A DNA stretch of 64,000 nucleotides from DASYTH01 sp035762905. GTDB taxonomy: Bacteria > Actinomycetota > Actinomycetes > Mycobacteriales > Pseudonocardiaceae. The notes under the pieces are model-generated. The model was not told where the DNA came from. It searched no databases and saw only the letters and a list, made by a program, of their open reading frames with translations. Within the stretch, counting starts at the first letter, position 1, and each line of letters starts with the position of its first letter. Made by a program: the position numbers and the translations under genes. The DNA lies in the NCBI RefSeq assembly GCF_035762905.1, contig NZ_DASUCC010000144.1:1-64000 (forward strand). The letters run 5' to 3'. Shown piece by piece: positions 35,087 through 43,630 of this stretch.

Positions 35087-36067
35087 GTGCGCACGATCGA
35101 GTGGCGGGACGGGCACATCGTGGCGGTGGACCAGACCGCGCTGCCGGATGCCGTGCGGATGCTGGACCTCCGCACGGTCGAGGACCTGATCGACGCGATC
35201 AAGCGGCTGGCCATCCGTGGCGCGCCTGCGCTCGGCGTGGCCGGCGCGCTCGGCGCCGCGCTGGCGGTCCGGGACGATCCGGACCTCGCCGGTGACCGGG
35301 TCGCGGCGCTGCGCCAGGCCCGGCCGACCGCGGTCAACCTGGCTTGGGGTGTCGACCGGGCGTTGCGCCGGCTGCCGGACGGGCCGGACGCCGTGCTGGC
35401 CGAGGCGCTGGCGGTCGTGGAGGAGGACGTGCGGTGCAACCGCACGCTGGCCGGTCGCGGCGCGGACTGGCTGCTCGGCCGTGCTGCCCGGCCGGTGAAC
35501 GTGCAGACCCACTGCAACGCCGGCGGTCTGGCCTGTGTGGAGTGGGGAACCGCGCTGGGTGTGGTGCGGGCGCTGCACGAGCGCGACGCGCTCGGTCGGG
35601 TCTACGTGGACGAGACCCGGCCGCTGCTGCAGGGTTCCCGGCTCACCGCGTGGGAACTGGCCCAACTCGGCATCGCGCACACCGTGGTGGTGGACGGCGC
35701 CGGGCCGTCGGTGCTGGCCCGCGGCCTCGCCGACGCGGTGGTGGTCGGCGCGGACCGGATCGCGGCCAACGGCGACGTGATCAACAAGATCGGCACCTAC
35801 CCGCTGGCGCTGGCCGCGGCCCGGGCCGGCATCCCGTTCCTGGTCGCCGCGCCGGAGTCCACGGTCGACCTGGCCACGCCGAGCGGCGCGGAGGTGGAGA
35901 TCGAGGTGCGCGACGGCGCCGAGATAGTCCACATCGGACAGACGACGATCGCCCCGGCCGGAACGGAAACGCTGAACTTCGCCTTCGACCTCACCCCGGC
36001 CGACCTGGTGACCGCGATCGTCACCGAAGCGCGGGTGATCCACCCGGCGAAGGGGGAGCGGCCATGA
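35087..36067 (+). CDS. mtnA: S-methyl-5-thioribose-1-phosphate isomerase
   Basis: This 326-residue protein of the eIF2B-alpha-like family contains IKRLAIRGAPALGVAGALG, VQTHCNAGGLACVEWG (active-site Cys) and VVVGADRIAANGDVINKIGTY (catalytic Asp). It isomerises 5-methylthioribose-1-phosphate to the ribulose form; some relatives also accept 5-deoxyribose-1-phosphate. The stop overlaps the ATG of an aldolase-dehydrogenase fusion (ATGA). The other methionine-salvage genes (mtnP or mtnK, mtnB, mtnC, mtnD) are not here. Confidence 0.94.
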   Translation: MRTIEWRDGHIVAVDQTALPDAVRMLDLRTVEDLIDAIKRLAIRGAPALGVAGALGAALAVRDDPDLAGDRVAALRQARPTAVNLAWGVDRALRRLPDGPDAVLAEALAVVEEDVRCNRTLAGRGADWLLGRAARPVNVQTHCNAGGLACVEWGTALGVVRALHERDALGRVYVDETRPLLQGSRLTAWELAQLGIAHTVVVDGAGPSVLARGLADAVVVGADRIAANGDVINKIGTYPLALAAARAGIPFLVAAPESTVDLATPSGAEVEIEVRDGAEIVHIGQTTIAPAGTETLNFAFDLTPADLVTAIVTEARVIHPAKGERP

Positions 36068-38007
36068 TGCGGGGTGCATGGGACTACGACGGGTCCGACC
36101 CGCTCGAGGCGTTGGTGCACGGCTCGCGGTTGATCGGCCGCGACCCGGACCTTGTACTGCACGGCGGCGGCAACACGTCGGTGAAGACCACGGTCACCGA
36201 CGTCACCGGGGAGCCGGTGGAGACGCTCTACGTCAAGGGCAGCGGCTGGGACCTGGCCTCGATCGAGCCGGCCGGGTTCGCGCCGCTGCGGCTGGCCCGG
36301 CTGCGCGAGCTGCTCACCGTGGACAAGCTGTCCGACCGGCAGATGATGAACGAGCTGCGCTGCGCGTCGCTGGACTCCTCGGCGCCGGACCCCAGCGTGG
36401 AGAGCCTGCTGCACGCGCTGTTGCCGCATCCGGCCGTGCTGCACAGCCACGCCGACGCGATCGTCACGATCACCAACACGGCGGCCGGTGCGGACCTGGT
36501 GCGGACCGTCTACGGCGACCGGGTGGTCGTCGTGCCGTACGTGATGCCGGGCTTCCTGCTGGCCAGGGCGTGCGCCGAACTGTTCGGGCCGGCCGCGCAC
36601 GAGGGCACGGTCGGCATGGTGCTGATGAACCACGGGCTGTTCACCTTCGGCGCCGACGTGCGGGAGGCTTATCACCGGCACCTCGAGCTGGTCGGCGCGG
36701 CCGAGGAGTTCCTGGCCGCCCGGACCCCGGCCCGGCGCGCACCGTCCCGTTCGGACGGACCGGTCGATCCGGTGCGGCTGGCCGAGTTCCGGGCCGAGCT
36801 GTCCACGCTGGCCGGTGCGCCGATGATCGTCAGTCAGCATCGCGGCGAGGCGGTGGAGTCCTTTGTGGACCGAGTGGATCTGGCGGCGGTCGCAACCAGG
36901 GGCCCGGCGACCCCGGACCACGTCATCCGCACCAAGCGGCTGCCGCTGGTCGGGCGGGATCTGGCCGGCTACGCCGAGCGGTACCGCGGCTACTTCGCCG
37001 AGCACAACGGCGGCCGGGAGCTGACCATGCTCGACCCGGCGCCGCGGGTGGTGCTCGACCCCGGGCTGGGCATGCTCACCGCCGGCCGGCGGGCCGCCGA
37101 CGCCGACATCGCCGCGGACATCTACACCCACACCATCGGGATCATCGAGCGGGCCGAGGCGCTCGGCGGGTACCGGGCGCTGCCGGCCGGCGACATCTTC
37201 GACGTCGAGTACTGGGAGTTGGAGCAGGCCAAGCTGCGCCGGGGCGGCGGCGCCAAGGAACTGACCGGCGAGGTCGCCCTGGTCACCGGCGCGGCGTCGG
37301 GCATCGGCCGGGCGTGCGTGGCGGAGCTGATCGCCCGGGGGGCGAGCGTGGTCGGGCTCGACCTCGTCGAGACCGCCGCCGACCGGTCGGATTACCTTGG
37401 CCTGCAAGCCGATGTGACCGACGCCGGCGCCGTGTCCGCGGCGTTGGACGCCGCCGTGCGCCGGTTCGGCGGCATCGACATCGTCGTGCCCTCGGCCGGG
37501 GTGTTCCCGGGCGCCCGCCGGATCGCCGAACTGGACCCGGCGGTCTGGCGCCGGACGATGGCGGTGAACACCGACGCCATCGCGCAGCTGTTCGCGCTGA
37601 CCCACCCGCTGCTCTCCCGCGCCCCGCGCGGCGGCCGCGTCGTCCTGATCGCGTCCAAGAACGTGGCCGCCCCCGGCCCCGGCGCCGCCGCCTACTCGGC
37701 ATCCAAGGCCGCCGTCACCCAACTGGCCCGGGTCGCCGCGTTGGAGTGGGCCGCCGACGACATCCGGGTCAACGTGGTCCACCCCGACGCCGTGTTCGAC
37801 ACCGGCCTGTGGACCGACGAGGTCCTTGCCGAACGCGCCGCCCACTACGGCCTCACGGTGCCCGAGTACAAGCGCCGCAACCTACTCCGCACCGAGGTCA
37901 CCAGCCCCGCCGTCGCCCGGGTCGTCGCCGAGCTCTGCACCACCACCTTCGCCTGCACCACCGGCGCCCAGCTCCCCGTCGACGGCGGCAACGACCGCGT
38001 GGTGTGA
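36064..38007 (+). CDS. class II aldolase / short-chain dehydrogenase fusion
   Basis: The protein is 647 residues. Residues 1-400 are a class II aldolase/adducin domain: LVLHGGGNTSVK, YVKGSGWDL, HSHADAIVTITN with zinc-ligand histidines, and MNHGLFTFG. Residues 405-647 are an SDR domain: ALVTGAASGIGRA, VPSAGVF, and the catalytic Ser-Tyr-Lys set in IASKNVAAPGPGAAAYSASKAA. The family includes RhaD-like bifunctional enzymes. Its start is fused to the mtnA stop. That suggests it cleaves the ribulose-1-phosphate product to DHAP plus a 2-carbon aldehyde, which the SDR half could reduce or oxidise (inference). A rare-codon word is at 36857-36870. Confidence 0.92.
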   Translation: MMRGAWDYDGSDPLEALVHGSRLIGRDPDLVLHGGGNTSVKTTVTDVTGEPVETLYVKGSGWDLASIEPAGFAPLRLARLRELLTVDKLSDRQMMNELRCASLDSSAPDPSVESLLHALLPHPAVLHSHADAIVTITNTAAGADLVRTVYGDRVVVVPYVMPGFLLARACAELFGPAAHEGTVGMVLMNHGLFTFGADVREAYHRHLELVGAAEEFLAARTPARRAPSRSDGPVDPVRLAEFRAELSTLAGAPMIVSQHRGEAVESFVDRVDLAAVATRGPATPDHVIRTKRLPLVGRDLAGYAERYRGYFAEHNGGRELTMLDPAPRVVLDPGLGMLTAGRRAADADIAADIYTHTIGIIERAEALGGYRALPAGDIFDVEYWELEQAKLRRGGGAKELTGEVALVTGAASGIGRACVAELIARGASVVGLDLVETAADRSDYLGLQADVTDAGAVSAALDAAVRRFGGIDIVVPSAGVFPGARRIAELDPAVWRRTMAVNTDAIAQLFALTHPLLSRAPRGGRVVLIASKNVAAPGPGAAAYSASKAAVTQLARVAALEWAADDIRVNVVHPDAVFDTGLWTDEVLAERAAHYGLTVPEYKRRNLLRTEVTSPAVARVVAELCTTTFACTTGAQLPVDGGNDRVV

Positions 38008-38021
38008 AGAGGTGGGGTTGG

Positions 38022-38552
38022 TCAGCGGCGGGGGGAGCGTTGGCGGGCGCGCCATGCGGCGGCTTTGTTGCGGTTGCCGCAGATGGCCATGGTGCACCAT
38101 TTGCCGGCGCCGGCGCGGGAGGTGTCGAAGAAGGCCCAGCGGCAGCCGTGGTTGTGGCACACCTTGAGGCGGCGCCAGCGGCCGTCGGTCATGGCTTCGG
38201 CGATCAGCGTGAGCAGGGTGCCGAGGGAGCCGTCGACGCCGGGGGCGGTGGGGGTGAGGGTGACGGTGCCGGCGGCGGAGAACCGGGGGCGCACGCGGGA
38301 GCGGCGGGCGGCGGTGCTGAGCACGTCCGCGGCGCGCTCGTCCGGCGCACCGGCCAGCAGGTCCCGGACGGCCTCGCGCAGTTCGACGGCGCGGTCGAGG
38401 TCGGCCTCGGTCACCGGGTCGCCGGCACCCAGCAAGTCGTTGTGGCGCAGCCACTTCGCCAGTTCGTCCGGATCGCCGAGGGCCTCGGTGCCGCCCTCGA
38501 TGTCCCGCGTGTTGACGAACTCCCGCACCAGCCGTAGCGGCCCCTCTTCCAC
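38022..38552 (-). CDS. ABATE-domain / CGNR zinc-finger regulator
   Basis: This 176-residue protein has an N-terminal helical ABATE-type domain (LVREFVNTRDIE near the start; LREAVRDLLAG). The C-terminal CGNR zinc finger is VCHNHGCRWAFFDTSRAGAGKWCTMAICGNRNKAAAWRAR. The finger resembles stress-response transcription factors. It is divergent from proS; the 107 bases between contain a short inverted repeat. A second CGNR gene occurs at 59321-59842. Confidence 0.9.
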   Translation of the reverse strand: MEEGPLRLVREFVNTRDIEGGTEALGDPDELAKWLRHNDLLGAGDPVTEADLDRAVELREAVRDLLAGAPDERAADVLSTAARRSRVRPRFSAAGTVTLTPTAPGVDGSLGTLLTLIAEAMTDGRWRRLKVCHNHGCRWAFFDTSRAGAGKWCTMAICGNRNKAAAWRARQRSPRR

Positions 38553-38580
38553 AGCGAGTCACCTCCGTCAGGAGGATACC

Positions 38581-38598
38581 GGTTACGGCCCGGTAACC
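38581..38598. promoter_or_regulatory. inverted repeat between CGNR gene and proS
   Basis: GGTTAC-GGCCCG-GTAACC is a perfect 6-base inverted repeat in the divergent promoter region, 29 bases from the CGNR start and about 60 bases before proS. It could be an autoregulatory operator for the CGNR protein. Its length is short enough for chance. Confidence 0.35.
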
Positions 38599-38659
38599 CG
38601 CTGGAACCGGCCGGCAACCGTTCACTACTCTGTGCGCACGCCCTGACGAGGAGTTCACT

Positions 38660-40408
38660 GTGATCACCAGGATGTCGTCGCTGTTCCTGCGCACCCTGCG
38701 CGAGGACCCCGCGGACGCCGAGGTGCCCAGCCACAGGCTGCTGGTGCGCGCCGGTTACGTCCGCCGCGTCGCCCCGGGCGGGTACTCCTGGCTGCCGCTG
38801 GGCCTGAAGGTGCTCCGCAACGTCGAGCGGATCGTGCGCGAGGAGATGGACGCCATGGGCGCCCAGGAGATCCAGTTCCCCGCGCTGCTGCCCCGCGAGC
38901 CCTACGAGGCGACCGGCCGGTGGACCGAGTACGGCGACAACCTGTTCCGGCTCAAGGACCGCAAGAAGGCCGACTACCTGCTCGGCCCCACCCACGAGGA
39001 GTTGTTCGCGCTCACCGTGAAGGGCGAGTACAGCTCCTACAAGGACTATCCGGTCATCCTGTACCAGATCCAGACCAAGTACCGGGACGAGGCGCGCCCC
39101 CGGGCCGGCATCCTGCGCGGCCGCGAGTTCCTGATGAAGGACTCCTACTCCTTCGATCTCGACGACGCGGGCCTGGTCAACTCCTACAACCTGCACCGCG
39201 ACGCCTACATCAAGATCTTCGACCGGCTCGGGATCAGCTACGTGATCGTCTCGGCGATGTCCGGTGCGATGGGTGGCTCGGCCTCCGAGGAGTTCCTGGC
39301 CGAGGCGGAGACCGGCGAGGACACCTTCGTACGCAGCACCGAGTCCGGCTTCGCGGCCAACGTCGAGGCCGTGGTCACCCCGGCGCCCCCCGCACAGTCC
39401 ACTGCGGACAAACCGGCCGCGCAGGTGCACCACACCCCGGACACGCCCACCATCGAGACCCTGGTGGACTTCCTGAACGCCGCCGGGTTGGGCCGCACGT
39501 TCACCGCGGCGGACACGCTGAAGAACGTCATGGTGAAGACCCGCGCGCCCGGTGAGGACAAGTGGCAGCTGCTGGCCGTCGGCGTGCCCGGCGACCGCGA
39601 GGTGGACTTCAAACGCCTTGAGGCCGCGGTCACGCCCGCCGACGTGGCCATCCTCGAGGAGGCCGACTTCGCCGCGAACCCGTTCCTGGTGAAGGGCTAC
39701 ATCGGCCCGAAAGCCTTGCAGAACAACGGGGTCCGCTACCTGGTCGATCCCCGCGTCGTGACCGGCACGGCCTGGGTGACCGGCGCGGACAAGGCCGACC
39801 ACCACGTGGTGGACCTGGTCGCCGGCCGGGACTTCACGCCGGACGGCACGATCGAGGCCGCCGAGGTGCGCGCCGGCGACCCCTCACCGGACGGCCGGGG
39901 CACGCTGGTCGCGGCGCGCGGCATCGAGGTCGGGCACATCTTCCAGCTCGGCCGCAAGTACGCCGACGCGTTCGCCCTTGACGCGCTCGGCGCCGACTCG
40001 AAGCCGATCCGGATCACCATGGGCTCCTACGGGATCGGGGTGTCCCGGCTGGTCGCGGTGATCGCCGAGCAGTCGCACGACGAGCACGGCCTGGTGTGGC
40101 CGAGGGCGGTGTCCCCGGCGGACGTGCACATCGTGATCGCGGGCAAGGACGACGCGGTGCGTGCCGGGGGCGAGCGGCTGGCCGCCGAGCTCGACGAGGC
40201 CGGCCTTTCGGTGCTGCTGGACGACCGCACGGCCACGCCGGGAGTGAAGTTCGCCGACGCCGAGCTGGTCGGCGTGCCCACGATCGTGGTGGTCGGCCGC
40301 GGATTGGCCAGTGGCGTTGTCGAGGTGAAGGACCGGGCCACCGGCGAGCGCACCGAGGTCGCGGTGGACGACGCGGCGTCCCACCTGGTGGCGTTGACTA
40401 GGCGCTGA
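38660..40408 (+). CDS. proS: prolyl-tRNA synthetase (bacterial type)
   Basis: This 582-residue class II synthetase starts MSSLFLRTLREDPADAEVPSH after a two- or three-codon lead. Motif 2-3 regions are visible (GPTHEELFALTVKGEY, YQIQTKYRDEARPRAGILRGREFLMKDSYSF, GSYGIGVSRLV). The bacterial editing (INS) domain lies between, roughly residues 225-400. The C-terminal anticodon domain ends the protein. GAGGAG precedes the GTG/ATG region. It attaches proline to tRNA-Pro. The 3' end overlaps the convergent HAD gene by 11 bases. Confidence 0.97.
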   Translation: MITRMSSLFLRTLREDPADAEVPSHRLLVRAGYVRRVAPGGYSWLPLGLKVLRNVERIVREEMDAMGAQEIQFPALLPREPYEATGRWTEYGDNLFRLKDRKKADYLLGPTHEELFALTVKGEYSSYKDYPVILYQIQTKYRDEARPRAGILRGREFLMKDSYSFDLDDAGLVNSYNLHRDAYIKIFDRLGISYVIVSAMSGAMGGSASEEFLAEAETGEDTFVRSTESGFAANVEAVVTPAPPAQSTADKPAAQVHHTPDTPTIETLVDFLNAAGLGRTFTAADTLKNVMVKTRAPGEDKWQLLAVGVPGDREVDFKRLEAAVTPADVAILEEADFAANPFLVKGYIGPKALQNNGVRYLVDPRVVTGTAWVTGADKADHHVVDLVAGRDFTPDGTIEAAEVRAGDPSPDGRGTLVAARGIEVGHIFQLGRKYADAFALDALGADSKPIRITMGSYGIGVSRLVAVIAEQSHDEHGLVWPRAVSPADVHIVIAGKDDAVRAGGERLAAELDEAGLSVLLDDRTATPGVKFADAELVGVPTIVVVGRGLASGVVEVKDRATGERTEVAVDDAASHLVALTRR

Positions 40409-41087
40409 GCACCGCGGCCAGCACGGCCGACGTGTCGGCGAGGCCGGGCAGCACGACGGTGGCGCCGGCGGCGTGCAGCGCGTCGGCGTCGTACCGGCCG
40501 GTGGTCACGCCGACGGTGACCGTGCCGTGGTGCCGTCCGGCCAGCATGTCCAGCGGGGTGTCTCCGACGACAACGACCGAGTCCGGCGGGTACCGCCGGC
40601 CGTACTTGGCCGCGGCCTGCGTCATCGCCTCGGCGACCAGGTGGTGCCGCTCCAGCGAGATCGCCCCGTACCCACCGACCTCCAGGTCGACGTAGCGGTC
40701 CAGCCCGAACGGCTCCAGCTTGAGCCCGGCCAGCTCGGGCAGGTTGCCGGTGACCAGGGACTGCAGCACGCCGCCGCGACCGGCCAGCTCGGCGAGCGCT
40801 TCGGCGGCGCCGGGCAGCGCGCGGCCGAGGGTGGCCAGGTCCGGCCGGTCGGCGCGGGCGAGCCGGACCAGCTCGGCGAACACCCGCTGCACGTCCTCCT
40901 CCTCGCTCCGGGCGCCGTGCAGGGCAAGCAGCTCGGCGGCCAGCGCGCGCTCGGTCCGGCCGGCGAACTCGGGCATGTGCAGCAGATCGATACCGAGGAC
41001 ATTGCTGATCGCCTCGGCATACCATCGGCGCCCGACGCCGCTGTAGTCGACCAGGGTCTGGTCGATGTCCCAGAGCACGAGGATCAT
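40398..41087 (-). CDS. HAD-superfamily hydrolase
   Basis: The protein is 229 residues. HAD motifs are visible: motif I LWDIDQTLVDY (nucleophile Asp and acid Asp), motif II LVTGN, and motif IV VVVGDTPLDMLAG. A helical cap domain lies between. The phosphoglycolate-phosphatase/beta-phosphoglucomutase branch is closest in look, but the substrate cannot be told. It overlaps proS convergently by 11 bases. Confidence 0.9.
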   Translation of the reverse strand: MILVLWDIDQTLVDYSGVGRRWYAEAISNVLGIDLLHMPEFAGRTERALAAELLALHGARSEEEDVQRVFAELVRLARADRPDLATLGRALPGAAEALAELAGRGGVLQSLVTGNLPELAGLKLEPFGLDRYVDLEVGGYGAISLERHHLVAEAMTQAAAKYGRRYPPDSVVVVGDTPLDMLAGRHHGTVTVGVTTGRYDADALHAAGATVVLPGLADTSAVLAAVLSA

Positions 41088-41164
41088 GCGGTCATCGTCA
41101 CATGGGTCCGGAACTGGGGTTGAGGGCCACTTCGCGCCGGTTTCCGTCGTAGAGTGTCCCGTTG

Positions 41165-41180
41165 TTCAACGCTTGTTGAA
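41165..41180. promoter_or_regulatory. palindromic operator (TetR-like) before the membrane gene
   Basis: TTCAAC-GCTT-GTTGAA is a perfect palindrome that ends 9 bases before the ATG of the membrane protein and overlaps its Shine-Dalgarno region. TAGAGT at 41152-41157 could be the -10. Palindromes of this type are typical of TetR-family operators. No TetR gene is in the window. Confidence 0.6.
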
Positions 41181-41189
41181 AGGATGCCC

Positions 41190-42290
41190 ATGGACGCCGG
41201 CCAAGCTCCCAAACCCCTCTTACTCGCCGTGGTCGCCGCGCTGATCGGCGCCGTGGTGGCCGCCATCGTCGGCCTGCTCACGTTCGGCGTGCAGGCCACC
41301 GCCGAGCGCGAGCACGTTCCGCTCGCCATCGAGCTGGCCGGCGACGCGCCGCAGCTGCGCACCGTGGCCGACCGGATCACCAGCCTGAGCGGCGACCTCG
41401 TGTCCTGGCGGGTCACCGCCGCCGGCGAGGCGCGCAAGCTGTTGGAAGACAAGGAGATCTACGGCTACCTGCGGCTCGCCCCCGGCACCCCGCCGGCCAC
41501 GGCGATCGTGGTCTCCGACGCGGTCAACCCGCAGGCCACCCTGGCCGCGCAGGGCATCCTCGGCGCCGTGGCCGGGACGCTCGACCAGCCCGGCGTCCCG
41601 GTCCAGAACCTGCACTCGACCGGCATCGCCGGCCGGGTCGCGCCGCTGGCCGCGAGCGGGCTGCTGTGGCTCGCCGGCATGGTCGGCGCGCTGCTGTTCG
41701 GCCTGCTCGCCGTCCGGCGCGGGATCCGGGCCGGCCTGGTCAGCCGGGCCACCCTCACGGTCGCCGGGAGCCTGGCCGGGGTCGCCGTGGTGGCCGGCTT
41801 CTTCCGGCTGTGGAGCGACTTCCTGCCGCTGACCGCCGGCGTGCTCGGCTTCCTGCTGCTCACCGCGCTGGCCTTCGCGGCGGTCCAGGGCGCGCTGTTC
41901 CGGCTGCTGGGGATCCGCGCGATGGCCATCCTCGGCCCGCTGTACCTGATCGCCCCCGCGGTCGCCGGCACGGTCCCGGAACTGCTCGATCCCGCCTACC
42001 GGGTGACGCTGTGGTCCTGGACCCCGTTCCGGTTCTCCACCGAGGGCCTGCGCAGCCTGCTGATCGGCACCCCGGCGGCCCCGGACGTGCGCACCGGCGT
42101 GCTGGTGCTGTCGATCATGGCCGTGGTCGGGCTGGCCGTGCTGCTCTGGCCCGGCCGGTCAACCGGTCAGCAGGCTCAGCCGGACCCGGCGGACCGGGTT
42201 GTCCCCGTTGGTGTCGACCAGGCAGACGGACTGCCAGGTGCCGAGCGCGAGCCGGCCGTCGAGCACGGGGACGGTGGCGTACGGCGGTAG
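41190..42290 (+). CDS. YhgE/Pip-like or DUF3533-type membrane protein
   Basis: The protein is about 366 residues. One N-terminal helix (LLLAVVAALIGAVVAAIVGLL) is followed by an extracytoplasmic domain of about 120 residues. Five or six further helices follow. This one-plus-several layout matches YhgE/Pip and ABC-2-permease-like proteins, which often sit with TetR regulators. AAAGGA lies 5 bases before ATG 41190. The last 43 residues, after the final helix, are read from antisense of yjbQ and look non-conserved. That gives a 132-base convergent overlap. Confidence 0.82.
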   Translation: MDAGQAPKPLLLAVVAALIGAVVAAIVGLLTFGVQATAEREHVPLAIELAGDAPQLRTVADRITSLSGDLVSWRVTAAGEARKLLEDKEIYGYLRLAPGTPPATAIVVSDAVNPQATLAAQGILGAVAGTLDQPGVPVQNLHSTGIAGRVAPLAASGLLWLAGMVGALLFGLLAVRRGIRAGLVSRATLTVAGSLAGVAVVAGFFRLWSDFLPLTAGVLGFLLLTALAFAAVQGALFRLLGIRAMAILGPLYLIAPAVAGTVPELLDPAYRVTLWSWTPFRFSTEGLRSLLIGTPAAPDVRTGVLVLSIMAVVGLAVLLWPGRSTGQQAQPDPADRVVPVGVDQADGLPGAEREPAVEHGDGGVRR

Positions 42291-42569
42291 CAGCGCCGGC
42301 AGCACGTGGTCCCGGCCGTGGCCGGGTGACCCGTGCCGGTGCCGCCAGGTCGCGTCCGGCGGCAGCAGCCGGCGCAGGGCGGTGAGCAGATCGTCGTCGC
42401 TGCCCGCCCCGGTCTCGATGATCGCCAGGCCGGCGGTGGCGTGCGGCACCCACACGTGCAGCAGGCCGTCGCCGGCACCCGCCTCGGCCAGGAACCGCTC
42501 GCATTCCCGGGACAGGTCCCGGACCACCTCACCGGAGCCGGTCCTGATCTCAATCTCTTTGCTGTGCAC
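42159..42569 (-). CDS. yjbQ: YjbQ family protein (UPF0047)
   Basis: This 136-residue protein has the conserved histidine-rich sites HVWVPHATAGLAIIE and HGRDHVLPALL, and ends GTWQSVCLVDTNG. These residues form the trimeric active site of this family, reported to have weak thiamin-phosphate synthase activity. GTG 42569 gives MHSKEIEIRT, the usual N-terminus; ATG 42596 would extend it by nine residues and overlap the neighbouring start codon. No Shine-Dalgarno is seen, so the message may be leaderless. Confidence 0.92.
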   Translation of the reverse strand: MHSKEIEIRTGSGEVVRDLSRECERFLAEAGAGDGLLHVWVPHATAGLAIIETGAGSDDDLLTALRRLLPPDATWRHRHGSPGHGRDHVLPALLPPYATVPVLDGRLALGTWQSVCLVDTNGDNPVRRVRLSLLTG

Positions 42570-42594
42570 GGAGTCAAACCGTAACGTCGCGAAC

Positions 42595-43611
42595 ATGCGC
42601 ACCGCTTTCGGCGAGACCTTCGACGTGCCCACCGGCTACCTCAACACCGCCGGCATCGGCGTGCCGCCGACCAGCGTGGCGGACGCCGTGGCGGTCGGGG
42701 TCTCCATGTGGCGCACCGGATCCGTGCAGCCGCACGAGTACGACAAGCACGTGGCGGTGGCCCGGGAGGCGTGGGCCAGGCTGACCGGCGTGCCGACCGC
42801 CTCGGTGGGCACCGGGGCCAGTGTCTCCCAGATGATCTCCCTGGTCGCGGCCAGCCTGCCGGTCACCACCCGGGTGGTCACCGTGCGCAACGAGTTCACC
42901 AGCGCCACGTTCCCGTTCGCCGCGCGCGGGATGCCGGTCACCGAGGTGGAACCGGCCGATCTGGTCCGGGCCGCCCGGGAGCACGACCTGGTGGTGGTCA
43001 GCGTGGTGCAGTCGGCCGACGGCACCGTCGCCGACCTGGCCGGCCTGCGCGCGACCGGGACCCCGGTGCTGCTCGACGTCACCCAGGCCGCCGGCTGGCT
43101 GCCGCTGGACCTGGACTGGGCCGACTGGGTGGTCGGCGGCAGCTACAAGTGGCTGCTCGCGCCGCGCGGCGCCGCCTGGCTCGCGGTCCGCCCGGACCTG
43201 CTCGAGCTGACCCGGCCGGTCGCCGCCAACTGGTACGCCGGCGAGGACCCGTGGGACTCGATCTACGGTCTGCCGCTGCGGCTGGCCGGCAACGCGCGCC
43301 GGTTCGACCTCGGCCCGGTCTGGTTCTCCCAACTGGGTGCCGCCGCCGCCCTGCCGTGGCTGGCCGACCTGGACCGGACCCGGGTCCGGGACCACTGCGT
43401 CGGCCTGGCCAACGCCACCCTCGCCGGTCTGAACCTGCCGCCCGCCGACTCGGCGATCATCTCGATCGACGTGCCGGACGCGGCCGCGCGGCTGACCCGG
43501 GCCGGGGTCAGGGCCAGCGTGCGGGCCGGGCGCACCCGGCTGGCCTTCCACCTCTACAACACCCAGGAGGACGTCGATCTGGTGCTGGGCAGTTTGGGTA
43601 GCGCAGCGTGA
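42595..43611 (+). CDS. class V aminotransferase-fold PLP enzyme
   Basis: This 338-residue protein is of the cysteine desulfurase/aminotransferase V fold. The PLP lysine is in VVGGSYKWLLAPRGAAWL, and the aspartate pairing with the pyridine is in VLLDVTQAAG. The start TGYLNTAGIGVPP matches selenocysteine-lyase/isopenicillin-epimerase-like members. It lacks an obvious catalytic cysteine loop, so desulfurase activity is doubtful. It starts only 25 bases from the yjbQ start on the other strand. CGTAAC at 42580-42585 could be the -10 of a nearly leaderless message. Confidence 0.9.
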   Translation: MRTAFGETFDVPTGYLNTAGIGVPPTSVADAVAVGVSMWRTGSVQPHEYDKHVAVAREAWARLTGVPTASVGTGASVSQMISLVAASLPVTTRVVTVRNEFTSATFPFAARGMPVTEVEPADLVRAAREHDLVVVSVVQSADGTVADLAGLRATGTPVLLDVTQAAGWLPLDLDWADWVVGGSYKWLLAPRGAAWLAVRPDLLELTRPVAANWYAGEDPWDSIYGLPLRLAGNARRFDLGPVWFSQLGAAAALPWLADLDRTRVRDHCVGLANATLAGLNLPPADSAIISIDVPDAAARLTRAGVRASVRAGRTRLAFHLYNTQEDVDLVLGSLGSAA

Positions 43612-43630
43612 GCTACTACGGTGAGCCCCC

